This document shows, piece by piece, positions 46,591-56,639 of a stretch of DNA of 64,000 bases. Below the pieces are notes generated by a model. That model did not search any database, was not told the origin of the DNA, and worked only from the letters and a program-made list of their open reading frames with translations. The translations under genes and the position numbers were made by a program. This DNA is from Serripes groenlandicus (Eukaryota; Mollusca; Bivalvia; Cardiida; Cardiidae): NCBI GenBank assembly GCA_031761405.1, contig JASEVX010000007.1, forward strand, positions 25,198,859 to 25,262,858, given 5' to 3'. Numbering within the stretch: the stretch's first letter is position 1; every line of letters starts with the position of its first letter.

Positions 46591-47250
46591 TGATTAGATC
46601 CATACATCCCATTCTGTGTTCTGACTTACTCATATGTACAATGATAATGAGAAACACTATTTTAAAAGGTAATTGTCGAGGTTTAAATTCTAATGTTGAA
46701 GAATTATCCTTACTTATCGATGAATATATACCAGTTGAAATTTGCTTACAAGAAACACTCGTGAAATATTCTGACAAATTGACACTCTTGTATCACTCTT
46801 GTTACCACATAGCCTTTCGGGCTGATGACCGTTCTTGTGGTGGGGTTGCTGTAGTTGTAAACAACTTACTCCCTCATAAGCTAACAAATCTTGATTCAAC
46901 ATTGCAACTGCTGTTAAAGTTTCTAGTGACTTTTTTTTTCATTGTATCTACCACCAAGTATGCCGCTAGATATAGATTACAAATCACCTTATCTTTCAAC
47001 TCCCCACACCCTTTATTTTTAATGGGGGATTTCAATTGCAAAAATACATTGTGGGGATGTAACGACACCAATATAAAGGGTCGAAATGTTTTATTTTTAA
47101 ACAAGATCTTTGTCTTTTAAATGAAAAATCATATACAAACTTGCATCCTGCTACTGGTTCTTAATCATCTCGTGACCTTGCTGTTTGTAGCCCTGATATA
47201 TTTGTTGATTTCTCATGGAAGGCTGCTGACGATCTTTATGGAAGTTATCA
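46590..47250 (+). pseudogene. LINE endonuclease remnant (RNase H-LINE)
   Basis: A 176-codon frame (46590-47120) includes GNCRGLNSNVEELSLLID, ICLQETLV with the catalytic Glu, CGGVAVVVNNL and FLMGDFNCKNTLWGCNDTN with the GDFN metal-site motif, then KGRNVLF. The final SDH block is damaged by a frameshift near 47120. The pattern is clear for an AP-type LINE endonuclease. Confidence 0.8.
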
Positions 47251-47518
47251 TTCCCTTTAATTATCACTAAAACTGATAGGAACGTCCGAGACGATGGAGG
47301 CATCACACAAAGCGAACTGGAACTTATTCCAGATGAAATGTGAGCAATCCATTACTCTGGATGCTTTCTTTTATTGTGATAATTCTACACAACCTTTTAC
47401 TTCATAAATTTATCAGTCAGCTCAATTAGCAAGACCCCGAACTTTGACAACTCCAGATGCTTCACCTTGGACTCTTAATAGTCCATCATTCATTTATGAT
47501 CTTGCGATTAAGGCCTGC

Positions 47519-47745
47519 TTGTTTTATTGGGGTTTTACGCCGATTTAAACATCATTTCAGTTATATCACTGCGACAGTTCACTTATTCATGATCCCTGGA
47601 TAAACAAACCAGTACTGGGCTAGAAAATGTGCCTTGCCTAAGGGCACTCCACCATGACCAACGCGTCGCGATTGAAGATCGAACACGGGACACCCGGTTT
47701 CAAATCCCCGACGCTAACCACTCGACCACACAGATTCCTGATAAA
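47519..47745 (-). mobile_element. SINE nested in the LINE, with 9-bp target-site duplication
   Basis: AAGGCCTGC is present at 47510-47518 and 47746-47754. On the minus strand the head has TGTGTGGTCGAGTGGTTAGC (A-box-like) and GGGATTTGAAACC (B-box-like); the tail is GGCGTAAAACCCCAAT. It splits the LINE frame SPSFIYDLAIKAC | KKACKDDIVYKSKYIG, which rejoins cleanly if removed, so it inserted after the LINE. Confidence 0.85.
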
Positions 47746-48260
47746 AAGGCCTGCAAAGATGATATTGTTTATAAATCCAAGTATATAGGAATTGAAAATA
47801 CATATTGTAACTTTAAGCGTATTTATACAGATGGTTCTAAGGATGGTAAAAGTGCTGATGGCGATGTGATAACATTTCGATTACAAGATAATGCTTCTAT
47901 ATGTTCTGCCGAGTTAAATTCATTTGCCTTGGACCATATTGAATCAGAAGGTTAATGGCGATAATCTTTTTTTACTGACTCATCGTCTACTATGCAGGCA
48001 CTTCAGAGTGACAAAATAGAGAACCCTATTATTGTTAACCTCCTTTCCAAGCTATTGCGTATTTGTGCAACATCACATGTAGTATTTTGCTGGATCCCTA
48101 GTCATATGGGCATTCTCGGCAATGAAACTGTTGCCCGGGATCACAATCTGCCCTTTCACAAGATATATTAACAAAACAACCAAACAACATCCCTGCTTTC
48201 AACTCCTTTATTAATCATTTGAATAGCAGGATCAAGGTAGAACAAGAAATCGTTCTATTA
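47746..48260 (+). pseudogene. LINE RNase H domain
   Basis: FKRIYTDGSKDGKSADGD carries the first catalytic Asp; ICSAELNSFAL the Glu; FFTDSSSTMQALQSD, after a stop and frame change, the second Asp; and VVFCWIPSHMGILGNETVAR the His-containing WIPSHxGIxGNE block. All four RNase H1 catalytic positions can be read, but not in one frame. NNIPAFNSFINHLNSRIKVE follows at about 48184. Confidence 0.8.
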
Positions 48261-48261
48261 A

Positions 48262-48600
48262 AAGACCGATCATAACTTCACAATAGAAAGTGGATAACAT
48301 TTATAAACCTTTAATAAAAACAACGCAATTGTTAAAACCAATTGAATCACAGTTCAACCCTTATTAACTGACATACGTTTTCTTTTTTTCTACACGCATC
48401 TTTCTCCACCTCTCATCATGATCGTGATCTCCTCCTTCTAATTTCTTTTTTGTAACATAGAAAACATTTCAAGAATATTGAAATGCATGAAACATAAACA
48501 CTTTTCGAAAAGGAAGACATATATTTGAAAGATTTAATTGTTGTTTGTATTGTAACATGTACTTATGTATATCTGTGTGAAATAAAAAATAAAAACTCCA
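48262..48600 (+). other. Insertion of unknown origin inside the LINE, possibly a retroposed 3'UTR
   Basis: LINE coding similarity stops near 48262 and resumes at about 48605 (KPVLGEWLPALKSFRREEIV). The intervening stretch is AT-rich, non-coding, and ends TGTGAAATAAAAAATAAAAA: a polyadenylation-signal-like, A-rich end expected of a retroposed transcript. No target duplication was confirmed. Confidence 0.35.
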
Positions 48601-48905
48601 CATAGTTAAGCCTGTGCTTGGTGAGTGGCTTCCAGCTTTGAAATCCTTTCGTCGTGAAGAAATTGTTCTTGCCCGTTTACGCATTGGGCACAAGTGGTTA
48701 ACGCATGCATACTTACTGAAAGGAGAGGAAGCTCCACAATATATTCCATGTTTTACTCAACTTTCAGTACAGTACATTCTTTTCGAATGTGCCGATTTCG
48801 CCCAATACGTGACAGGTTTTCAAGGATCAAAGTATGCGTCAGCTCTTTAAGTCTGTCAAACCTGAACTTTTATTTCAATTCCTAAGGGAAATTATCATTT
48901 TTAAT
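48600..48905 (+). pseudogene. LINE C-terminal region
   Basis: Frame 48614-48850 reads EEIVLARLRIGHKWLTHAYL, then LKGEEAPQYIPCFTQLSVQY, ILFECADF. The R-x-RIGH-x-x-LTH-x-YLL pattern is the conserved region after RNase H in these LINEs. The usual zinc-ligand cysteines are partly lost (PQYIPCF). A frameshift leads to KSVKPELLFQFLREI near 48846. Confidence 0.7.
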
Positions 48906-49034
48906 TAGATAATGATGATGTCTTGTCTTGCTTTTGCAAATTAATTGCACATTAATTGCTCTTACTGATCCTGGTTTACATGGCCTCATATACTAATTAT
49001 GTTGATTTGGTATTACATACCCATTATTGGCTTT

Positions 49035-50049
49035 GTTATGCCCCCGGAATCACCGATTCGGTGGGCATCTAGTTTTTGGCCTGTCTGCACGTCTGCACGT
49101 CTGTCTATCTGTCTGCCCGAAAAAAACTTTAACCTTGACCACTACTTTTGAACCATAACAGGTACGGCTATCATATTTCACATGTGTATTCCTTGTGACA
49201 TGACCTTTCTGTCAGTACCACACTTTTTGACCTTGCGACATTGAACTTTGACCTAGATGTTGCCATTCTCGAAAAAAACTTTAACCTTGGCCATTACTTT
49301 TGAACCATAACAGGTACGGCTACCATATTTCACATGTGTATTCCTTGTGACATGACCTTTCTGTCAGTACCAACATTTTCGACCTTGCGACCTTGACCTT
49401 TGACCTAGATGTTGCCATTCTCGAAAAAAACTTTAACCTTGGCCATTACTTTTGAACCATAACAGGTACGGCTACCATATTTCACATGTGTATTTCTTGT
49501 GACATGACCTTTCTGTCACTACCAACATTTTTGACCTTGCGACCTTGACCTTTGACCTAGATGTTGCCATTCTCGAAAAAAACTTGAACATTGACCACTT
49601 CTTTTGAACCATAACAGGTACGGCTACCATATTTCACATGTGTATACCTTGTGACATGACCTTTCTGTCAGTACCAAAATTGTTCACCTTGCGACCTTGA
49701 CCTTTGACCTAGATGTTGCCATTCTCGAAACAAACTTTAACCTTGACCACTACTTTTGAACCATAACAGGTACGGCTACCATATTTCACATGTGTATTCC
49801 TTGTGACATGACCTTTCTGTCAGTACCAAAATTGTTCACCTTGCGACCTTGACCTTTGACCTAGATGTTGCCATTCTCGAAAAAACTTTAACCTTGACCA
49901 CTTCTTTTGAACCATAACAGGTACGGCTACCATATTTCACTTGTGACATGACCTTTCTGTCAGTACCAACATTTTTGACCTGGCGACCTTGACCTTTGAC
50001 CTAGATGTTGCCATTCGGGGCATCAGTGTTTCACAAACACATCTTGTTG
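49035..50049 (-). mobile_element. Helitron/pearl-like element, minus-strand copy nested in LINE 3'UTR
   Basis: Starts TATGCCCCCGGAATCACCGA with the hairpin CACCGATTCGGTG and ends GTGTTTCACAAACACATCTT, the inverse of 29568-30772. GATGTTGCCATTCTCGAAAA units lie near 49256, 49407, 49560, 49712 and 49867, 151 bases apart. It is flanked by T residues on both sides (TTTGT | TATG, CTTG | TTG), as for insertion at a TT site. Confidence 0.85.
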
Positions 50050-50348
50050 TCTAATGTGTTTGCATATATCTTATTTTCATTAGGTATCACATACATCATT
50101 TTTAATTACTTTGTCTAATATTCTCGTTGTTCATGTTTCAATATAACATTTTTGTTAATTCATCATTTATAGTTGATAACGAATTTTAAAAATCGCTGAA
50201 AATGACCTTAGATGTCGACGAGCCTTAAAATCCCATTCATTCATTCGATCATACCATCCTTAAAAGTACATTTCTTTGATAAGTTATAATTATGAATCTT
50301 GGCCTTTATCTAGCTGTTCACATGAATTTAACATTTTCCAGATGTTTT

Positions 50349-51026
50349 AAAGCCGTGGTCACATCTTACGTAGTTGACCGTAGTGGGGGAATGATCGTAG
50401 TTGGTCGTAGTTGAACGTATTAAACGTAGTTGAACGTAGTTACACGTAGATAACCGTAGTTCAACGTAGTAATGAGCGTAGTTTGAACTTATGATTTGCC
50501 CGTAGTAAGCACATAATTTGTCAACATGTTCAGAAATTGTTTACGGTTAAGTACGATGTTGTGACCCTACTGTGACCGTTGTTTGAACGTAGTTGACCTT
50601 AGTTAACCGTAAATGTTCATAGTACGGATAACTAGGGTCAACTAATAAGAAAGCACAATGACTGTAGCTAACCCGTACTGCGCAGGCACAGCCACACCGT
50701 TTTATCGTAGCTTAACGCAGTTGACCCTAATTTAACGTAGTTGCGCGTACTTAGGACGTAGTTTATACGTAGTGTAACGTAGTTACTCGTAGTTAGAGGT
50801 AGTGATACCTAGTTAACCCTGGCCACTTTGCTCGTAGTTGAATGTAGTTGACCGTACTTACACGTAGTTCAACCTACTTAGACTTTCTATATTTCCTCTT
50901 TTTGCCAATTTTGAACCTACTTCGAACGTACTTCAACCTAGTTGACCGTAGTAACACTACGGCAGACTACGTTTGAAATGAACTACGGTCAACTACGTGC
51001 ATGACCGTAAATGTGACCATTGCTTT
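50349..51026. mobile_element. TIR element filled with CGTAGTT(GA) short repeats
   Basis: Ends AAAGCCGTGGTCACAT and ATGTGACCATTGCTTT are 16-base inverted repeats with two mismatches. The interior has dozens of CGTAGTTGAACGTAGTTGAC-type words, mostly one orientation, with the inverse CTACGGTCAACTACG close to the right end. No coding capacity. It appears to be a non-autonomous DNA transposon whose interior is a degenerate 9-12-bp minisatellite. It lies about 95 bases downstream of the LINE's target duplication. Confidence 0.75.
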
Positions 51027-51027
51027 A

Positions 51028-51127
51028 GTGATAACATTGTGGCAAAAGTAGAAAATGCTCATCATAAGCACTTTTCCTGTTTCCATAATGTTTCAATGTT
51101 GTCTGTTGCAGAGGCGTAACAAAGCAG
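51028..51127. mobile_element. Half-copy of the AAGTCGTCTGCTGC palindromic MITE
   Basis: AACATTGTGGCAAAAGTAGA, AAATGC, then CACTTTTCCTGTTTCC and GTTGTCTGTTGCAGAGGCGT are the internal inverted blocks of the TTAA MITE family. It abuts the CGTAGTT element. Confidence 0.55.
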
Positions 51128-51589
51128 GAAAATGTTATATGCCAGCAGCGAACAACTATAATTTACAAAAACGGATCACCGTCGTTCTACACTGCATTCA
51201 TCCTGTTCAGTCCTGAAATTTCCTTGGAAACGGAAAACCCTCATTTTGATAATTGTTTCATTGTTTACAAAGTGTTCTACTCAATCTCAAAAATCCACTC
51301 CGTTTGTTACGAGTTTTGAAATTTATAATTTAATACTATATTTATTGTGATAAAAAATGAGATGTTCTACAACATCTTGTTTTACCGTCTTCTTTATTTC
51401 TCCGTAGTCCTACTTGGTTTAACCTAATTTTATAACTTGATATGTAGTAAAATGTATCAAGGACTTTACCCTTTATAACATAATTTAAATATGCATCAAT
51501 GACTTTTAATTATCTAGGCATAACTATTAAAAATCTCTTTAAATGAAAGTATGATTTAATCATGTTGCATATTTATGGACAAAAAGAAA

Positions 51590-51935
51590 TTATTCCCAAT
51601 ATGAGCAACTTCTCCTTCGCCACAACTGTTTTAATAGTGATTTGCCGCAGATACGTCTGCGTGTTGTAAAGTTTTTTTCGAATTCTTGTTAACAATATGA
51701 AGACAGACCATTGGATGTTTTTAAAATCCAGCTATTGTCTCCTGAGAAACGGAGAAACGTTTTGACTAATGCGCTGAAAATTGTTGTAAAGTTGTGTTTG
51801 TATGATAGAGACATAAGCTCATGTAACTATGCTGTACGTATCAATTGGGGTAAAAGGTTGACTTGCTTATGATAAGCGCTTTCTCCTGTTTCCGAACTCT
51901 TTCAAAAATCTCCTGCGGCAGAGACCTAAATAAGC
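51590..51935. repeat. Two decayed fragments of the palindromic MITE family
   Basis: Fragment 1 (51590-51665) has AACTTCTCCTTCGCCACAAC and TTTGCCGCAGATACGTCTGC. Fragment 2 (51860-51935) has GCTTATGATAAGCGCTTTCT and AATCTCCTGCGGCAGAGACC. Both match the right-half words of the family in order. Confidence 0.5.
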
Positions 51936-52199
51936 GGGGAAGTTAAAAAGCCAGCTGTGAACAATTATAATATACAAAAAGCAAATTATCTTAAGACTTT
52001 GGCCTTTCTGTTTCGGATAGAACCATATATTGACATCGTATTTTGAGTGTTTCTAAAATGCATGCAAGTACAAATACAAGTATTCACATATTTGCTTATA
52101 TGTCTGTTAGTGAGAGCATGACGGAAAGTGGTTCGTATGTGTCTCGCTGCAAAGGCAACGCAAAAAGGAATTAGAAAAAAGGATGTCTCCCAGAATTTA

Positions 52200-53200
52200 C
52201 TGCCATATGGTCATCTCCACACTTATGCCAATCATCCTTTAGTTTCGAAGGCTTTGGGTCAAATCATTCTTGAAATATTCAGGTGAAACCAATTTGAATT
52301 TGACACTTGAATCATACGTTGACACTTGACAAGGTTACCCGTAATAAGCAGGGGTCATCCTCTCACGGAATCCAATCATCTTGGTAAGTTTAAAGATACG
52401 TTCAAATTATTTTTGAGATATTAAACAGAAACTGATTTGACATTGAGAGCACTCATTACCTTGTATTTTGACCCAGTGACCCCTAAAGCAATAGCGACCT
52501 CTTCCAATGGAGTCCAATCATCTAATGAATTTTGAAGCTTCTTGATAAAAGTAGTCTTTAGGTTTAAAGCGGAAACATATTTGACATTTACAAGTCCCTG
52601 TGACCTGAACGTTTTACTCAATAACCCCCAAAACTATTAAGGCCACAAATTCATGGAGTCAAACAATCATCTTGTGAATTGTGCTGGCTTAATGTCAAAG
52701 GATACTTGAGCTATTGAGAGAAACAGATTTGGACTTTACAGCCTCTGTGACATTGACATTTCACTCTAACTCTGATAAGGGTAATTTTCTTCACGTATTG
52801 AGCGGAAGCGGATTTGACCTGTTTGGACCCCAGTGATCAGTTATACGAAACACAGTAGGAATCATATGATCTATAATTCCGTTTATCCTATGAAGTTTGA
52901 AGACTTTAGGACAAATTGTGTTTAAGGAATGGAGCCGAAATAAAATTGACACTTAGGGTCACTTTGATATTAAACTTTCACTCTGTCAACAAAAACATAA
53001 TAATCCTATGAAGTTTGGAGACTTTGCGACGTAGGGTTCCTGAGGAATTAATCATAAAAGATTTTGAATTTGACCTCAGATATAAATACCCCAACATCGA
53101 TAGGGGTCATCTGCTCATTGAGACCAATCATCCCATGAAGTTTGAAGGCTAAGTTTTATAAAAATTGTTACCGAACGGACACATAATGTGTCTCCCCTAA
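52200..53200. repeat. Tandem-monomer repeat (GGGGTCAT...CCAATCATC type)
   Basis: Degenerate monomers of roughly 140-200 bases share AGGGGTCATCCTCTC, CCAATCATCTTG, AAGTTTGAAG and GATTTGAC blocks, e.g. near 52345, 52490, 52640, 52850 and 53100. The repeat ends near ATGTGTCTCCCCTAAGTAGA. The 66-codon minus-strand frame at 52421-52621 is inside it and is not a gene. Confidence 0.55.
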
Positions 53201-53459
53201 GTAGAGATGGGATTGAGGGGCATAGCTATCTGCATTATCTTCCTGTATAGGAACGCAAATTCTTTATCAAAATGTTCATGAAATATATTACATTTTGCGT
53301 GCATTCAAAATCCAGTTAATACAAATACATTATCGAAAGCCGTGTCTGAACAATTAACGAGCTTAATTATAAACAACGATTCTAGTTTCAGTGTGAGAAA
53401 TGGCCGGGATTCAGAACTGTCATGGATGTATGGTCTTATTAACGGTGAACAGTGCTTTT

Positions 53460-53977
53460 GAGCTCACCTAAGCACGAAGAGCGACGTGAGCTTTTGTGAT
53501 CACTCACCGTCCGCAGTCAGTCGTCGTCGTCGTCGTCTGTACGTACGTCTGTTAACAATTTCCTAGAAATGACTTTTCATACTAAACCAATACAAAATAA
53601 CTTCACAGGATTTTTCTTTACATTGAAATATATAGGGAAAAACCTCGAAAATCTTCTTGTCTGAAACCGAAAGGTCTATAGTTATATAAGGGAACACTTT
53701 GAACATTCTCTTGGCTGGAACCAAAAGGCATAGAGCTTAGATTTTGGATAATTTGCCCTCTTTCTGATGCCGCAGCAACCAAAGTTCTCAATGGAATTTA
53801 AATATTTGAACAATTTCTAAAGAAGGACACCAAAGAAACATTCCTGTGATGTTTGATTGAGATTAGTCCTGTGGTTAAGGAGGAGATTATGATTAAAGCT
53901 AAAAGTTAACCACAGACGGACGACGGACAGAGAGTGATAAGAATAGACCACCTTGGGTCTTGGGCTCAGGTGATCTA
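53460..53977 (+). mobile_element. Non-autonomous element with GAGCTCACCT / AGGTGATCT ends
   Basis: The left end GAGCTCACCTAAGCACGAAG, followed by GTGAGCTTTTGTGATC and a (GTC)n-rich CCGTCCGCAGTCAGTCGTCG stretch, and the right end GGGCTCAGGTGATCTAA, preceded by AGACGGACGACGGACAGAGA, are inverted relative to each other. The left end resembles that of the 145-bp-monomer family at 14608. Interior non-coding. Confidence 0.65.
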
Positions 53978-54555
53978 AATATGTGATACGGTTATACACG
54001 AGAACGGTTTATAATTCAATCAAATGGAAAATACTCTCCCTTGAGTTTTTCAGATAGAATTTTACAATCGTGTATGATTTCGAAAGCTTTCTCGGATGTC
54101 TTGTAGAGGGGAATATTCAGCAAATTCGGCCTTGTAATTATCAATTACAGTACTCCATCATGACAGCACCTTAATTGGTGTCGGGAAAAGTGGGCTATAT
54201 TTAAACGGGTTTTACAATTTATTTCGTATTAAAAAGCGAGCAACTTGCATAATCCTAACAAGTCTATTGGCGTGATGAGTCAGTGCGAAACATTTATTTT
54301 GTCATCGAAGGCCGTATCGGTTTATTGGACGTGTGAAACGCCTTGTAAGACTTGTAAATGATTTATTTACTAACACAATAGTTTACATTCGGTGTCTCCC
54401 AAGGCGTTTGGATACCTCATTTTACACATTGTATTGGTTGGTTCGTTCACAATAACGATTAGACATGTGTCATTACATTTTTGCAGTGGTTTCTTTCTAA
54501 AGATCATGCAGCGATAATATTAGTTCAAATGTGTATGTTTTCATTCTTAAAATAA

Positions 54556-54735
54556 CACACGTACCAAATGTGCCGAGTTCGAATCTCACAATGAGCGGGT
54601 TCTGCCTTTGGGATTTTTCCACACAAACGGCGCGAATATTCGTTAACCCTTCAGGAAGCAGACATCGAGCGTGATTAATATAAGATAAAAAAGCTTGTTT
54701 CGCAATCGATGAACTCTAAATAAGTATAAATTAAA
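54556..54735 (+). mobile_element. Second tRNA-derived SINE family, 5'-truncated copy
   Basis: B box GAGTTCGAATCTC (54575-54587), then AATGAGCGGGTTCTGCCT, AGCGTGATTAATATA and TTTCGCAATCGATGAA. It is collinear with the SINE at 11822-12012; the A-box half is missing. Confidence 0.7.
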
Positions 54736-54939
54736 ATGACATTAGCAGAGATCGAATGACGTTTTTTTCTCCCTTATCCCGTTAGCTGCAAACTTTGACT
54801 CGGTGTAAGGACAACCCTATACGCGAACGAGTGCACCACATTATATCCTTCTGAACCCTAATTATGCAGAATCTACTATTTGACGGACATGATCGATATT
54901 TATTTTAAATCCAGACATACCGCACTAGGGGTTTTGTTT

Positions 54940-55335
54940 ATATGTCTGCCTACAAGTGTCAAGGTCACACTTAGAGATCAAAGATCAAATGAGTCCTGTC
55001 CGGGCCGGATCTTAACCATGCATAATAGGATTTCCCACCAAGACATTTGGCACAAACGTTCACCATGATGTTGTGCAAATGACCCAGGCCTGTTCCTTAA
55101 ATGTCAAGGTCACACTTAGAGGTCAATGCTCAAAATAAGAACTGTTTGATAGGACTATATCTTGTCCGACTCGCATATCAAGCATGCATCATAGGATGTC
55201 CAAGTTACTGGATATTCATCTTCACAATGATATAGTAAAGTATCGCGCACAAGACCCAGACCTGTACCTTAAAGGTCAATGTCCTACTTATAGGTCAAAG
55301 GTTAAAATCAGAAACCATGTATCATAGGATTTCCA
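54940..55335. repeat. Tandem array of about 155-bp monomers, 2.5 units
   Basis: Shared blocks TGTCAAGGTCACACTTAGAG (54957, 55111; diverged at 55268), CATGCATAATAGGATTTCC / CATGCATCATAGGATGTCC / CATGTATCATAGGATTTCC and GACCCAGGCCTGT / GACCCAGACCTGT. Non-coding. Confidence 0.7.
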
Positions 55336-55526
55336 AGTTATGTGGCACACATGTTCACTTTGTTAAATATGCCTGAACCTTTCATACACAAAACATACTA
55401 AAAATACAGCATGTTAAATTTCAGAATAATGTCTCTAAAATGAAAAGAAATGCTGGGTTATTGTACTTTTGGCATTTTACAACCACTTCGGTATCGCAGA
55501 AAGCCCGTAATTAACTAGGCCCTGAA

Positions 55527-55718
55527 TTAAATGCTGGTGAACTCTTTGTCAGTCTGTGTTGCAATTATGTAGCACAATGTGACAAAACCTTTTGCGCAGG
55601 CTCGACATGTTCCGTGTGGGCATCTAGTTCCAATGTGTTGACCTTTACCTATATATTGAGCTATATCGAACGAATTATCATTGAAAAACTTTCGAAGACA
55701 TTGTAAGCAGATATGCTG
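55527..55718 (-). CDS. Possible RING-like zinc-finger exon, partial
   Basis: On the minus strand, immediately after a splice-acceptor-like TTGTTTCAG (ends about 55716), the frame reads HICLQCLRKFF, then GTRCPHGTCRACAKGF and a stop at 55527. The ligand spacing C-x2-C-x25-C-x-H-x2-C-x2-C fits the first six positions of a C3HC4 RING; the final C-x2-C pair is absent (one Cys only, TLC). RING proteins usually act as E3 ubiquitin ligases. No second exon was identified, and the frame has no ATG of its own, so this may be a decayed exon or a chance match. Confidence 0.3.
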   Translation of the reverse strand, partial: QHICLQCLRKFFNDNSFDIAQYIGKGQHIGTRCPHGTCRACAKGFVTLCYIIATQTDKEFTSI

Positions 55719-56061
55719 AAACAATTATAAATGTTTTTGTTCAACAGGTACTTAAATATACACCTGCTAGGCATAACAGTCTTTTTTTTTTTTTAGTTTT
55801 CGTAAATACAAATTCAGACGCCGGTAGTTTACGCTATTAAATTATTTGTTTTCTGCTTTGTTGGTTATCCAGGCTGTCGAATACTTTTCCTTTCTTTATG
55901 AAACGAAACATTTCAATAATTTGAAAACAATATTGTTATGTGTAAATCATACCGGTGTATTTATAAAAAAAAAAGGCCAAAAAAAAGGATGTAAAACGTT
56001 CATCTGCAGAAACCGAAATAATTTAATCAGTTTATGTCGTCTGCAAACCGGGTGTTTGTAT

Positions 56062-56106
56062 GTCGTAATACGCAGTTATCAACAATTTCTCAGTTATAAC
56101 ACGGCG
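56062..56106 (-). mobile_element. Short SINE tail fragment
   Basis: ACAATTTCTCAGTTATAACA, CGGCG on the plus strand is the inverse of the CGCCGTGATATAACTGAGAA block of the SINE body. It lies inside a 133-codon frame (55846-56247), which weakens that frame as a gene. Confidence 0.45.
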
Positions 56107-56499
56107 TTTCCTAGACAAGATGATAACCCAACACTCATAAGCACCAATGGTGAAAAGCTATTACATTTAGTTTCAAAGTTTCAAAGTACTTGGTATTACC
56201 CGGTCAGGTGTAAAACAAGCAATGCGAATCGTTTTGTAACACTTTAATGTTCGTCAATTCTGGTTGGTTAATATATATTCTCTTGGTTTTTTTACAGAAA
56301 CCATATGAACTATATTTTGATAACTTCGTTGTTCTTTATTAAGCATTAACAACAATTTGGACGATATTATGTTCTACTTCTGTTATGGTAATTGAATATT
56401 TCGTGTTCAGACGTTCTACTTCTTTTATGGTAATTGAATATTTCGTGTTCAGACGTTCAATACTTGTAAACTTGATGATGCAGTATTTCTGAATGTTAT

Positions 56500-56632
56500 C
56501 TTATTGTGTTGCTTGGAATGTATGTTTTGTGGAGTACTGGTGTGAGAAAGCCAGGAAGCATAAGAGTAGGTGAACTGGCCGCCGTGATATGACTGAAACA
56601 TTGTTAACGGCGTTAAACCCCAATCAATCATA
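56500..56632 (+). mobile_element. SINE 3' half
   Basis: TGTGGAGTACTGGTGTGAGA, GGTGAACTGGCCGCCGTGAT and AACGGCGTTAAACCCCAATC match the SINE at 19341-19595 closely. The head is lost. Confidence 0.75.
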
Positions 56633-56639
56633 TTGTGAT

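Larger units (their letters stand above)
45349..50244 (+). mobile_element. RNase H-bearing LINE (I/Nimb-like group) with 12-bp target-site duplication
   Basis: TCGATCATACCA occurs at 45337-45348 and 50245-50256, exactly bounding the element. Order inside: GC-richer 5'UTR (45349-45521), ORF1 with CCHC-type knuckles (45522-46590), endonuclease (46590-47250), deletion of the RT, pre-RNase H region, SINE insertion (47519-47745), RNase H (47746-48165), C-terminal domain (48600-48900), and a 3'UTR interrupted by a Helitron/pearl-like element (49035-50049) ending in a CATTCATTCATT tail. Frameshifts and the RT loss make it inactive. It is the reference copy for the tails at 16537, 22451, 24395, 35180 and 38868. 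Clade assignment rests on RNase H plus CCHC ORF1. Confidence 0.85.

Noticed and set aside
45522..50244. LTR retrotransposon or endogenous retrovirus, because of CCHC knuckles and RNase H
   Set aside because: No long terminal repeats, protease or integrase; AP-type endonuclease, a CATTC-type tail and a 12-bp target duplication show a non-LTR element.
55846..56247. 133-codon plus-strand frame as a gene
   Set aside because: No ATG at its start, low-complexity Lys runs from a poly-A stretch, and it contains a SINE tail fragment at 56062-56106.
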